In this document: piece by piece, positions 18,601 to 27,239 of the stretch
How the letters are laid out: every line of letters begins with the position of its first letter
Numbering within the stretch: position 1 is the stretch's first letter
DNA from: Bacteroidales bacterium
GTDB lineage: Bacteria; Bacteroidota; Bacteroidia; Bacteroidales; JAGONC01
DNA: 41,279 nt
Assembly (NCBI GenBank): GCA_028716265.1
Contig: JAQUQD010000021.1
Coordinates: 1 to 41,279 of the forward strand
Direction of reading: 5' to 3'
Position numbers and translations under genes: made by a program
The notes under the pieces: generated by a model
Told to the model about the DNA's origin: nothing
Database searches by the model: none
The model's input: the letters and a program-made list of their open reading frames with translations, nothing else

Positions 18601-21600
18601 CCAGTCATCTTGAACACACTGAACGAACCACCCTGGGTAATGTTGCAGAGGTAGCCGGTACACTGATCCATCCAGCTGGTAGCCCTTACAGTCATACCGA
18701 TGGATTCGGAGTCGGAACCACCTGTCTTGGTCACTTCAACTTCAAACGTGAAGTCTTCGTACTGCTCATCGTAGTAGGCCCCTTCCCAGTTACCTGCCGC
18801 GCTTGCGGTCATATACAGGTAGCTGTCGCCCGGTGCTGTCCACTCATCGCTCGAGAACAGCCAGTTATCCGGGAGGACAGGTGACAGGAAGTCTTCATAG
18901 ATTCCCGGGAATTCTATCGGGCTGGTCCAGGTCAGGATGACGCTCATGCCATTCACTGAACCTGCAAAATCAGTCGGTTGCGGGAATACGTCGCAGATGT
19001 AATAGACGAAACCTTTCTCAACGATGATGGATTCACCGCCGGAATAGACCGCCTGTACACCACCAACATAGTATTGTCCGAGGACAAGGTCGGTATAGGT
19101 ATAGGTCAGTTCGGTCGTATAGGCCAGCTTAACACCATCCAGGTACACGTTGTAACCTTCCAAGACGCGGGAATCGCTGATCTCACGGGCACCTTGCATG
19201 CCGCCCAGGATCTTGATCTCGTCGAGGCAGATACCGTAACCGGAAGCCTGTCCGCAATCACCGGCAAAACCAATCTGGTAATTGCTGGTGGCGTTGGGCA
19301 GTGCAATGCTTTCGCCCCTCCAGTACCTGATATCGTCGATATAGCTTGTGAGGGGATGCCAGATGGCTCCGGGAGCGGTCCTGTAATAGACCTTCAGTTC
19401 ATCCTGTCCGGCTCCCTTGGGCTGAGTATGATAGAAGGTAAGCTTTGGTACCGCTGCATCGCTGAGGTCAATCGGAGGAGTGACCAGACGGGTGCTGGCT
19501 GTGCTTCCGATAAAGAATGCATTGTAGGTACCTTCATGTGCAAAATCAGGAATGTTCATCGAACTACCTGTCCTGACGATCCATGGGGTCTGTGTTTCGG
19601 TCAGGTATTCCTGTGTCCAGCCGGCAGGGATCGATCCGCCTTCAAAGCCTTCTTCAAAGACCGTTTCATATTCAAGGACCGGAGGACACCAGGTGGCGAC
19701 ACCTGTCATGTTGTCCACGTGGAAGCATGCCGGCGGCAGGAAGATCTCCATCAGGTTCACATTCAGTGAAAGATCATTCAGGATCGAAATATTCATCAGA
19801 GAATATGGATTGTAATAATCTTTTGTCACTGACAGGTCATAAGTGCCGTCCCAAATCTGTTTGTAGAAAACGACCACACCGTTTGCCGGGGAAATGGCGC
19901 TGTACGTCTTGTTCGGATCGCCATCGCTGCTGGTCAGGAGTACCTGGGCACCTTCAGCCGGGTTCCCGTCGTTGGTGCGGATATTCAGGGTAACCGTATG
20001 TTCATACCCCTTGGGCAGAACATTGGAGAAGGATGGCTCGGAAGTGTTGAACGAGTAGTTGGCAACTACAGCGTAACGGTACATTCCTTTTTCATAACCA
20101 TTCCAATCGGTATCCAGGTAGCTGGTTTCGGTCACCGTCGCTTTCTCTGTCCATGCTTCCGGTACCGCCTCGTCACCCTCACGGAGGTAATATACTGTAT
20201 AATCCTCAATCTCCCTGGTGCCAATGTTTTCCTTCACAGGTTTAAAGGTCCCTTCACCCACTTTATAGGTTCCGGCAACCATATTGGAAGGATTCAGTGA
20301 CATTTCATTGCCTGAACCGGCTTCAAAGGTAACGGTCGGGTTATCCTGGGTATATCCAATGATGTTTCTGCCCTTGCTTTCATCATACACGAATGCGCGC
20401 ATCATGAAATCGGCAAACTCGGATACAACCCATGGCTGATTCAGTGAAACATCGCGTGAATAGCTGCGGTAGACCATGGCATCTTCGTCAATGGCGATGG
20501 GTACGCAGTCCGGATAGTTTCCGCCCTGGACCATGGCGATGTAGAAGTCACCGCTCGGAATGCTTACGCCCAGTGTGGAAAGATCGACCTCTACCCAGCC
20601 ATAGGCAAACGGATCATAGGTCACGCGTCCGAATTCGGTGCCGGGCATACCATCGGGTCCATTGTCATCAAAGATAGCCACTTCAAAGGGCTGTGTGTTA
20701 GCACCGGTTGGCCAGGTGCCGTCAAAGATGTTGATCTGAACAGCGAACAGCTCAGCCGGATAGGCCATCGGTGTGAAACGGACGGCATGCATGTTGCCAC
20801 CCTTTTGCCACGCTGTGACATTATCCGCTTCGTTGTCATCGTAAATGATCTGATAGAAGTCGCTGTACTCATACCAGTTTACAAATACCTCGGTATGCTC
20901 CTGGTTGCGTGTGGCATTGACGCCAATTACGGGGTACGGGAACTCGTAAAGTTCGAAATTCACTTCCACGTTCTGTCCATCACCGACCACAACACCTTCA
21001 AGAACCTGGGTTTCGAAGCCTTCGGCCTCGCAGGTCATCGTATAGGTATCTTCGGTAACAGCTTCCAGTATGTAGGATCCGTTGTTGGCTGTATAGGCTG
21101 TCCATGTTCCCCAAGAGCCTGTTGCAGTGACAAGGGCTCCCTGGATCGGGATGAATTGACTACCCAACTCGGAAACCGTTCCAAAGATGGTACCTTCACC
21201 GTTGATGTAAACCGTAGCGGTGTTGGATTTCATGGATTCACCCGGGGTAGGATCGCCAAACAATGCAGAGACCTGGTAATCATAATATCCGGCAGGCAGA
21301 CCTGTATCAAAATATTCGAGGGTTTCGGCATCGGTTTGTCCGATATACGAACCATCCCTGAAAACATTGAATCCGACAAGATCACCGTATTCGGCTTCCC
21401 TCATTTTTTCATATTTAGGTGTCACCCGTTCTGTGGGGATCTCCGTATTTGCCTTATTCACTGACAGGGAGTTCCTCAGATCCGGGATGGCAGGAGTTGG
21501 ATCCGGCACTCCGTTGTCGAGGAGATAACTATCGCCCATGGGGCCCTTGACACCGGCGCGGATCATATACAGGTCATAATCCGGGGATGTCCATCCGCTA

Positions 21601-24600
21601 CCGACGGCATGGTCAGCACCACGGTTTTGTCCTGCAGCGGCCGAACAGATCCCGGTTGGAGGAACATCCGGGTAGGTACCCAGCTGATAATGTGCCAGCC
21701 AGAAATCACCCGAAGTGATTTGAATATTCAGTGCAGTCAGGTCAACTGTCAGCCAGAAAGCGCTGGTGGCTGTCTGATCGCTTTGTCCAAGCTGTGTGCC
21801 CGGTATTCCGCCTGCGTCCGCATAAATTCTTACCCTGAATGGGGTGTAAACATTCCCGGCAGGCCAGCTTCCATCCCATGTATACATCTGGAAGGTAGTG
21901 ATCGTACAGGGGTATCCCAATGGTGTAAAACGTACTGCAGTTTCTCCACCCGGATCGTACCATGCCATGGCATTGTCGCCTGTACCCGTGTCGTAAATGA
22001 TCCAGTAGGGTTCGCCGGCGCCTGCCGCGCTCCACGTCAGATGGGCCGTATGGCCTACATCTTCGCCTTCAAGTTCAGTTGGAGGAGGCAGATACTGTGA
22101 TGTCCATGCATAGTAGATCTTTTCTGAGTGGCCGCTGGCATAATAGCAGGCCACCGCACTGGTGTAGGTCTGACCCCAGTTGATCAGCTCAGGGTTGTAC
22201 TGCCAGGATGTCTCGGTGGTGAAACCAGCGATGAAGTCATCCAGGTACACGGTAAATCCGATGGGGTTCTTCTGAATGAAGCTCCAAATCTTTACATTAT
22301 CCACGGCCCATTCGTTGATGTTGTAGCAGTCAGCACCGTAGGCACGGAACCTGACCTGGAAATTTTGATTGGCATAGTCTTGCACATAGTCAACATTGTG
22401 CGTCCAGGAGATGCTTCCCGTGTTGGACCAATCGCGGGTCGGAATCCAGTTTGTACCGTCAAATACTTCAAAGGCCAGATGCTCAAGTCCATCGCTTGCA
22501 AAATCAGACAGGTAAATGTCATATTCCACTACCAGCTGATACGTGTAAGCCTTGCAGTCGAAGACCGGACTGGTGAGCGTATGGCTGTAGTTGGTTACTG
22601 ATGGAGACCAGTAGAAATACGCTCCGGGGGCCGGATTACCGTAGGATGTGGTAAAGCCCCAGTTGGAAGAGGACGGATTCTCTGTCCAGGTATTGTACTG
22701 TGCCTGATCCTGGAACGGAATATAATAAATATCCTTCATTCCGCCCGGTTTCTCCCATGTAGCCAGCAACGTGAGAGGATCCACAAACAGGTTCTGTGCA
22801 GGATCCGTTATCTCCTGAAGCTCAACGTCAAAAACAACGTCTCCGTTGAGGAAATAGTTATTGTTGGTATAGGTCACATAGCCGGGGAAGGCGACCGCCA
22901 GGTCGTACGTTCCGTTCCATGCGCCCTTGAATTGCGCCACTCCCGTCGCATCGCAGATGGCGCTGTATGCATGTTCGGTCAGTCCATCATGGTTGATGAA
23001 GGTCACATATGCGCCTTCCGGGGACTGGTTGGAAGAGAGAGTAACATTGACGGTAACGGTGGATGTCCAGTTTTTCCCCAGCATGTTGGAGAGGGTGGGG
23101 GCAGAATTACCGGCATCATACGCTACGACGACTGCCCAGCGGTATCCGCCGTTAGGCAGGGAGTTCCATGCGTTGTCGTAATAGACGTTGTTGGTTACAA
23201 AACCTGCCAGCAGTGTCCAGTTGGCGGGGATTTCCTCATCGCCTTCGTTCACGCGGTAGACCATGTAGTGGGAAAGACCTCTGGGAGTTTCTCCGCCTTC
23301 GATCGGCCGGTAAAGACCTTCGCCTTCATAACCCGTTTTCATCTTGGGTTCTGAAAGTCCGAGGATCTCGCCTCTTGGTCCCCTGGTGCCCTGGATGAGC
23401 TTGGAGTCGTCGGCACGATCCAGAAGTAATCCGCCCGGGCTCGAAACGACCGCACGGATCATGAAATCGTTGTAAGCGGACACATACCATGGGCCTGTGC
23501 CGTATTTCTGGTAGCTGCGGAACACCGGGTTGGATTCATCCACTGCGATCGGGGCGCAGTTGGGATAATCGCCACCCTGCTGCATGGCCACGTAGAAGCT
23601 GCCGCTGTTGATGACCACAGGTCTGTCGCTGACATCCCACGCGACCCAGCCCACGGCATTAGGCACAACTTCCACCTCAGCCAGTTTGGTTCCCGGGAAG
23701 CCATCTTCTCCGTCATCATCGAAGATGGCAATGTTGAACGGCTGGAGAATATCGCCGCCCGGAGGATAATATCCATTTCCGATGTTAACCGATCCATAGT
23801 GGATCGTGCAGGGATATCCGCCCGGTGTGAATTTGAGGGCGTTGTAACTGCCTTCCAGTTGCCATGCGACCATATTTTCCAGCACACCGTCGTCATAAAT
23901 GATCTCATATAAACCGTCGGGTATTCCCCAGGAGATTTTTACCACATTCACGTCGGCCTGGACGATCTCGGCCAGCACGCTGCTGACGGGAACCTTGTCT
24001 TCGCCAAGTGCAAAGTCCGATGTTGCAGTTCCATCCGCCGGGATCTGAACCTGATTCACTCCCGTTTGGTAACCGGCCTTTGTAGCGGTAACGGTAGTAA
24101 AGTTCGTTCCCATGGTATACATTGTCATTGTATAGAAACCGGCATTGTCCGTAAACGTTGAAGCTTCACCGAATGCACTGAAAGCATTCATCACCACTCC
24201 GGGGATTGGATCGCCGGAGATCGCATCGGTCACCGTACCCTGAACGTTCCCTTGCGTAGGTGGGAAGTAATACACCCTTAATCGCGGAGGATAACTGGTA
24301 TAGGTTCCTGTACCGAAGGGTGGTGGAACAGGTGAGTCGAAATACCGGTAGCAACCCTGGTTTGATATGCCCTGAAAAGCCTGCCAGGGGCCATAGCGGT
24401 TTCCTGAATAAGCCCCGTCCATGTTTTTCCAGATGATAGCAAGATGCCCCGAACCGGTGTACATGAAATTCCCAATCAGGGGGAACTCATTCCATCCTGC
24501 CACCATCAAACAGCTGCCCGTCCAAACCTTTGTATACCCGTCAGCAATCAAATCCGCATCCGTGTCTGGGATTGTGTTCGTGGTCCAGGAAGTGAAATCA

Positions 24601-24890
24601 ACCTCCTTCATCCAGCACGAAAGGTTCAGGATCGGATTAGCATTGGTGTTAACGCTGTTCGCATTGTAACCTATTTTCGTGATCAACTTGGGATTCGTAT
24701 CACCGAAATTTGTGTTTGAATAAATGGTTTTGGACCAACCATAATTATAAAAACCATAAAACGGGATATAAGAAATAGTTGTGTAATAGGTCCCAATGTC
24801 TGTCACCAACTGGGCACTAGTTTGGAATCCGAAAAATGATAATAACATCGTTATCATCATTAATCTCACAAAAAGAGTAACCTTTTTCAT
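15645..24890 (-). CDS. Giant modular T9SS-secreted surface protein (3081 aa)
   Basis: Signal peptide at 1-27 (to TSAQ). Modules seen, approximate residues: N-terminal beta domain 30-210; carboxypeptidase-regulatory-like beta sandwich 213-300; a repeated module opening IIYDDG or a variant at 330-480, 973-1115 and 1348-1500, with a divergent copy at 2315-2473; choice-of-anchor-J-like domains at 730-875 and 2657-2807; a MAM-like jelly roll at 1745-1900; a LamG-like segment at 1990-2180; more regulatory-like sandwiches at 1230-1310, 2568-2650 and 2812-2890; an Ig-like domain at 2892-2992; and a type A T9SS sorting domain at 3001-3081 (VYPNPATNYVKL, ending KSVVITR). Linkers resemble fibronectin type III. 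The sorting domain predicts export through T9SS and attachment to or release from the surface. No catalytic domain was recognised, so an adhesin or matrix role is likely. It has its own promoter and terminator. Confidence 0.93.
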   Translation of the reverse strand: MKKVTLFVRLMMITMLLSFFGFQTSAQLVTDIGTYYTTISYIPFYGFYNYGWSKTIYSNTNFGDTNPKLITKIGYNANSVNTNANPILNLSCWMKEVDFTSWTTNTIPDTDADLIADGYTKVWTGSCLMVAGWNEFPLIGNFMYTGSGHLAIIWKNMDGAYSGNRYGPWQAFQGISNQGCYRYFDSPVPPPFGTGTYTSYPPRLRVYYFPPTQGNVQGTVTDAISGDPIPGVVMNAFSAFGEASTFTDNAGFYTMTMYTMGTNFTTVTATKAGYQTGVNQVQIPADGTATSDFALGEDKVPVSSVLAEIVQADVNVVKISWGIPDGLYEIIYDDGVLENMVAWQLEGSYNALKFTPGGYPCTIHYGSVNIGNGYYPPGGDILQPFNIAIFDDDGEDGFPGTKLAEVEVVPNAVGWVAWDVSDRPVVINSGSFYVAMQQGGDYPNCAPIAVDESNPVFRSYQKYGTGPWYVSAYNDFMIRAVVSSPGGLLLDRADDSKLIQGTRGPRGEILGLSEPKMKTGYEGEGLYRPIEGGETPRGLSHYMVYRVNEGDEEIPANWTLLAGFVTNNVYYDNAWNSLPNGGYRWAVVVAYDAGNSAPTLSNMLGKNWTSTVTVNVTLSSNQSPEGAYVTFINHDGLTEHAYSAICDATGVAQFKGAWNGTYDLAVAFPGYVTYTNNNYFLNGDVVFDVELQEITDPAQNLFVDPLTLLATWEKPGGMKDIYYIPFQDQAQYNTWTENPSSSNWGFTTSYGNPAPGAYFYWSPSVTNYSHTLTSPVFDCKAYTYQLVVEYDIYLSDFASDGLEHLAFEVFDGTNWIPTRDWSNTGSISWTHNVDYVQDYANQNFQVRFRAYGADCYNINEWAVDNVKIWSFIQKNPIGFTVYLDDFIAGFTTETSWQYNPELINWGQTYTSAVACYYASGHSEKIYYAWTSQYLPPPTELEGEDVGHTAHLTWSAAGAGEPYWIIYDTGTGDNAMAWYDPGGETAVRFTPLGYPCTITTFQMYTWDGSWPAGNVYTPFRVRIYADAGGIPGTQLGQSDQTATSAFWLTVDLTALNIQITSGDFWLAHYQLGTYPDVPPTGICSAAAGQNRGADHAVGSGWTSPDYDLYMIRAGVKGPMGDSYLLDNGVPDPTPAIPDLRNSLSVNKANTEIPTERVTPKYEKMREAEYGDLVGFNVFRDGSYIGQTDAETLEYFDTGLPAGYYDYQVSALFGDPTPGESMKSNTATVYINGEGTIFGTVSELGSQFIPIQGALVTATGSWGTWTAYTANNGSYILEAVTEDTYTMTCEAEGFETQVLEGVVVGDGQNVEVNFELYEFPYPVIGVNATRNQEHTEVFVNWYEYSDFYQIIYDDNEADNVTAWQKGGNMHAVRFTPMAYPAELFAVQINIFDGTWPTGANTQPFEVAIFDDNGPDGMPGTEFGRVTYDPFAYGWVEVDLSTLGVSIPSGDFYIAMVQGGNYPDCVPIAIDEDAMVYRSYSRDVSLNQPWVVSEFADFMMRAFVYDESKGRNIIGYTQDNPTVTFEAGSGNEMSLNPSNMVAGTYKVGEGTFKPVKENIGTREIEDYTVYYLREGDEAVPEAWTEKATVTETSYLDTDWNGYEKGMYRYAVVANYSFNTSEPSFSNVLPKGYEHTVTLNIRTNDGNPAEGAQVLLTSSDGDPNKTYSAISPANGVVVFYKQIWDGTYDLSVTKDYYNPYSLMNISILNDLSLNVNLMEIFLPPACFHVDNMTGVATWCPPVLEYETVFEEGFEGGSIPAGWTQEYLTETQTPWIVRTGSSMNIPDFAHEGTYNAFFIGSTASTRLVTPPIDLSDAAVPKLTFYHTQPKGAGQDELKVYYRTAPGAIWHPLTSYIDDIRYWRGESIALPNATSNYQIGFAGDCGQASGYGICLDEIKILGGMQGAREISDSRVLEGYNVYLDGVKLAYTTELTYTYTDLVLGQYYVGGVQAVYSGGESIIVEKGFVYYICDVFPQPTDFAGSVNGMSVILTWTSPIEFPGIYEDFLSPVLPDNWLFSSDEWTAPGDSYLYMTASAAGNWEGAYYDEQYEDFTFEVEVTKTGGSDSESIGMTVRATSWMDQCTGYLCNITQGGSFSVFKMTGGGGSEVIQGWTSSGAINTGFGSPNVVTIVGVGSNIQFYCNSQLLVSFNDATYPSGYLTISPYTGTSGTIVNYDYYMIMSAAANGPIAGDVKPVSNMKGTPYYCEGSVSNPPVPAVGLIGDKRDEFELVGFNVYRDGVIINPEPLSVYTEQYIDVVSPGGIYYYNLTCVYDFGHSCLLDPPYEAIVGGDLMPPINLEAFLLENDDVLLTWTAPGAPTGQWITWDDGVFFGRVGLNGAATWYNAHMFTPADLISFDSWYLTKVRFVPSDAEGICDFTLKVWTGENAANEVVSQPLGALIQQEYNTVMLNNPILIDASQKLWIGFELVQAAAGYPAGRDEFTNYDGKGNLLSFDAIEWEAMSGYGIAGDWNIQGWVASEVANYAPTAPLVKNVIHNSGDLAFGTVKTDKIATAPGETRGLVGYNLWRNGANFDFVPTPDTSYTDAGLNPGTYEYYVSAVYDEGESFAEGPAYATVTGRGTLKGYVYDAQSGSPVIMGTVSLPGGYSTQTGYDGKYIIQNLPAGTWDVTFEAEDYNTKVVYGVEIKHQQIKVLDIGMYDFSVATLPFFEPWDSESFDTQGWTFDPSPSANWIMVDSDGNPAPTAVFYWSPQVEDYSMALVSPFIDATSAKNNVTLKFDLFLSGYSYLGDNLMTIEAWNGTSWLQVAEFDDSNDIEWTTFKYDISAAALGKLTQVRFVGNGADSYNINWWFVDNIKVYESVTYTMWGTVTELAGGAPIEGAMIEVEGYQPVYTNADGDYYIDVEPGTYDVTCSADCFNPIVVYNQEISGDIEKNFALNQPILVADPMQIPVDLAPYGVTTEYVTISNDGNGVLHWMAAITPEITWASLGVTSGTLAPGQFVEVPVFIAPEGLFEPGDVENATIKFTEELGCSTADVAITMTIVVGIDDLTSGMIQVYPNPATNYVKLAVTDDITEIRVMNYMGQVMDAMNVTSTKLIQLNTTSYATGTYMIEFMKANGEKVTKSVVITR

Positions 24891-25248
24891 ACGTATTAAA
24901 TTTAAGTTAATAAGACATTTTGCTGCAAATATATAATAAATAAAATAAATTCAAAAATTAATCACTTTTTTTGTCCGGCTCATACAGAACCGCTCTCCAG
25001 GAAAAACTATATCGCTTAAATTCCTGTATATCAATTACTATGTAAAATCCAGACTTATTATGAAATCCTCTTTTTTTACTTAATGGTAAAAGTAATACAT
25101 TATTAAATAAAAAACACTAACCGTCAGCGAAAAAATCTTAAAAAAAGTCCTGCAACATTAAAACAAAACAAGATTAAAAGCAAGTGTTTATTGAAATGTT
25201 GTGTAAAATTAATGAAGATTTTATTAGAAGCAATTTAAATTAATGAAA
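24891..25248. other. AT-rich intergenic region upstream of the giant gene
   Basis: A 358-base gap between the giant gene and the aldehyde dehydrogenase, both on the minus strand. It holds the giant gene's promoter near 24926-24954 and one copy of a 16-base AT-rich direct repeat (25095-25110). The rest is A/T-rich with no open frame, hairpin terminator or RNA gene that I can recognise. Confidence 0.7.
24926..24954 (-). promoter_or_regulatory. Promoter of the giant surface-protein gene
   Basis: A well-formed Bacteroidota promoter on the minus strand: TTG at 24954-24952, 18 bases, then TATATTTG at 24933-24926. The expected transcript start is about 30 bases ahead of the ATG at 24890. Confidence 0.75.
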
Positions 25249-26667
25249 TTAACAATTTTTTACCAGGATACGGGGCTCCATCATTTCCCGGATGGCATAC
25301 GCCACTCCTTCCCTTCCGAGGCCCGAATCCTTGACACCGCCGTAGGGCATGTGATCCACCCTGAAGGTGGGTACGTCGTTGATGATCACCCCTCCCGTTT
25401 CCAGTTCACGGAACGCATAATTCATTTCGTCGATGTTGTTGGTGAAAACTCCCGCCTGGAGGCCAAAGTCGCCCTGGTTGACCTTTTGTACGGCTTCTTC
25501 AAAACCATTGTACGAATCCAGGGTGACCACCGGGCCGAACACTTCCATGGAGCACACCTTCATATCCGGTAATGTACCTGTGAGAATCGTCGGCTCCATA
25601 AACGCCTCCTGCCTCCCGCCTCCCGCAAGGATCACCGCCCCTGCCTCCACCGCTTCCTTTATCCATGTCTCCACCCGGACGGCATTTGGTTCATCGATCA
25701 TCACAGAAATATCGGTCTTCTTATCCATGGGATCGCCGTGCCGGAGTGTTTTGACGGCGTCGGTGAAAAGGCGTGTAAGGTAATCGAACACGCTCTGCTC
25801 CACATAGATACGCTGAGAATGTATGCATACCTGGCCCGAATAGGAGAATGCCCCTGTCAGGCATTTTCTTACAGCTTCATCGATCTGGCAGGATTTGGTG
25901 ACGATGACGCCCGCGTTGCCGCCCAGTTCGAGCAGCACTTTCTTTTTGCCCGCTTTCTCTTTCATCGCCCATCCAACGCCCGGGGATCCGGTGAACGACA
26001 GCAGCCGGATGCGAGGATCGGTTACCAGCAGGTTGCCTGTCTCGCGTGACATGGGCAGGATGCTGACCGATCCCGGGATGAGGCTTGTATTTTCAAAGAC
26101 GCGGGCTAGTTCCAATGTGGAAAGTGGGGTCAGGGACGATGGCTTGAGAATGATGGGGCATCCCGCGGCGAGTGCCGGGGCGATCTTATGCACGGCCAGG
26201 TTCAGCGGGAAGTTGAAAGGCGAGATACCGGCCACCAGACCGACCGGAAAATACCTCACCAGTCCCTCCTTGCGGTCACCAGCCGGAGTCCAGTCGATGC
26301 CGATGTATTCCCTGGGCAGCCGGAGCGATTCTTCGGCGGCGACGCGGAAGGTCTGTATCGAGCGGTCGATCTCTGCAGCGGCGTATTTCCAGGGCTTTCC
26401 CGACTCCTTCACCAGCAGCTGGGTGAACCATTGTTTCCTGACCGTGATCTCATCAGCAATCTGTAAAAGAAGTTCGTGTCGGGCATAGCCAGGCATGTCG
26501 CGAAGCTGTTTCTGCACAGCCAGTGCTTTTTGTATGGCGGTTTCCAGCAGGGTCTGATCAGCCAGATAGGTCTGGGCGATGAGTTCATGGTTATAGGGAT
26601 TATGAACGTCCAGCGTCACAGCCGATTTTCGGAATTCACCGGCCAGGTAAAGGGGGTATATGTCCAT
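25249..26667 (-). CDS. NAD(P)-dependent aldehyde dehydrogenase
   Basis: A 472-residue member of the ALDH superfamily that oxidises an aldehyde to the acid. It has the N-terminal family start (YLAGEFR, NPYNHELIAQ), the cofactor region FNFPLNLAVHKIAPALAAGCPIILKPSS split across about 152-180, SFTGSPGVGW, the general-base Glu in LELGGNAG (about 245-250) and the catalytic Cys in GQVCIHSQRIYV (about 280). EVFGPVV and YGGVKDSGLGREG close the C-terminal part. Length is typical. It resembles the glyceraldehyde-3-phosphate/lactaldehyde-type ALDH branch, but the substrate is not determinable. It is monocistronic. Its upstream box is TAATTTTA, a variant of the -7 consensus. Confidence 0.9.
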   Translation of the reverse strand: MDIYPLYLAGEFRKSAVTLDVHNPYNHELIAQTYLADQTLLETAIQKALAVQKQLRDMPGYARHELLLQIADEITVRKQWFTQLLVKESGKPWKYAAAEIDRSIQTFRVAAEESLRLPREYIGIDWTPAGDRKEGLVRYFPVGLVAGISPFNFPLNLAVHKIAPALAAGCPIILKPSSLTPLSTLELARVFENTSLIPGSVSILPMSRETGNLLVTDPRIRLLSFTGSPGVGWAMKEKAGKKKVLLELGGNAGVIVTKSCQIDEAVRKCLTGAFSYSGQVCIHSQRIYVEQSVFDYLTRLFTDAVKTLRHGDPMDKKTDISVMIDEPNAVRVETWIKEAVEAGAVILAGGGRQEAFMEPTILTGTLPDMKVCSMEVFGPVVTLDSYNGFEEAVQKVNQGDFGLQAGVFTNNIDEMNYAFRELETGGVIINDVPTFRVDHMPYGGVKDSGLGREGVAYAIREMMEPRILVKNC

Positions 26668-26699
26668 GGGGGTGATGTTTGTGTAAAATTAGAAAATTT

Positions 26700-26840
26700 A
26701 TGAAGTATGTAGCATGAAAAATGAAAAATGAAAAATTATGAAGCATGTAGCATGAAATATGAAATATTTTAAATATTCATTTCAGAAGATGGTTGCATTT
26801 ATACATTATTAAATAATATTGCATGCTTCATTCTTCATCC
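26700..26840. repeat. ATGAAAA-type 7-nt repeat region
   Basis: Units such as ATGAAAA, repeated in step, and two copies of GTAGCATGAAA occupy 26708-26768. A short complementary stretch (CATGCTTCATTCTTCATCC) at 26822-26840 can pair back to GAAGCATG. It lies directly upstream of the aldehyde dehydrogenase start region. Degenerate; no coding role. Confidence 0.65.
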
Positions 26841-26992
26841 TTAATATATCTACACATGCCCTGAAGATCCTCTCCCTCTTCCTGGCGATCCTCCGGGTGG
26901 TCATAGACGGGGAGGTCTTCAGGGCCGGTTACATCTTCCGGATCGTTCTCATCCCTGGGGCGAACCGGAAATGGGGGCTGTGTCAGAAGCAC
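26828..26992 (-). CDS. Possible short acidic protein or gene remnant
   Basis: A 54-residue frame from GTG at 26992 to TGA at 26828, with a stop immediately upstream of the GTG. The product is strongly acidic with recurring PED triplets (NDPEDVTG, GPEDLPVY, HPEDRQEEGED). The stretch is clearly richer in G+C than the repeats on either side, and its codons are G-first, as in real genes. The opposite strand in the same register is also open and hydrophobic, but that is the expected mirror of an acidic frame. No homologue is recognised. It could be the surviving C-terminus of a broken gene, since a hairpin repeat starts exactly at its 5' end. Confidence 0.3.
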   Translation of the reverse strand: MLLTQPPFPVRPRDENDPEDVTGPEDLPVYDHPEDRQEEGEDLQGMCRYIKDEE

Positions 26993-27101
26993 TTAACCAC
27001 CAGGGAACGCAAAGGTCTTCTCAAAGGTACACAAAGCATCATCATTGATTATCAATTACTTGGTGTTCCTTTGAGAAGCACTTTGTGTAACTTTGTGTTA
27101 A
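26993..27101. repeat. Inverted repeat of ACACAAAG-type units
   Basis: The left side (26993-27037) and right side (27058-27101) pair imperfectly, sharing CTTCTCAAAGG exactly, and both are bounded by TTAAC/GTTAA. The right arm read on the minus strand has 9-nt spaced ACACAAAG units. It resembles the 15462-15568 element in layout but not in sequence. It lies upstream of the rplU promoter. Confidence 0.65.
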
Positions 27102-27172
27102 AAGCAGCTTGTAATACAAACTCTCGCAGCCGTAGTGATCATCTTCAATTAAAATAATATCCTTCAACAGAT

Positions 27173-27201
27173 TTGTAATTTCGATTTTTTTACTAATTTT
27201 G
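27173..27201 (+). promoter_or_regulatory. Promoter of the rplU-rpmA operon
   Basis: TTG at 27173-27175, 18 bases, then TAATTTTG at 27194-27201 matches the Bacteroidota consensus with ideal spacing. The leader to the rplU ATG is about 30 bases. Confidence 0.75.
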
Positions 27202-27239
27202 CTGCTCCATTTTTTTAGGTACCTTTAATTGGCTTACAG

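Noticed and set aside
26819-27157. 112-codon plus-strand hydrophobic frame
   Set aside because: It opens with TTG, crosses the ACACAAAG inverted repeat and mirrors an acidic minus-strand frame codon for codon. No family resemblance.
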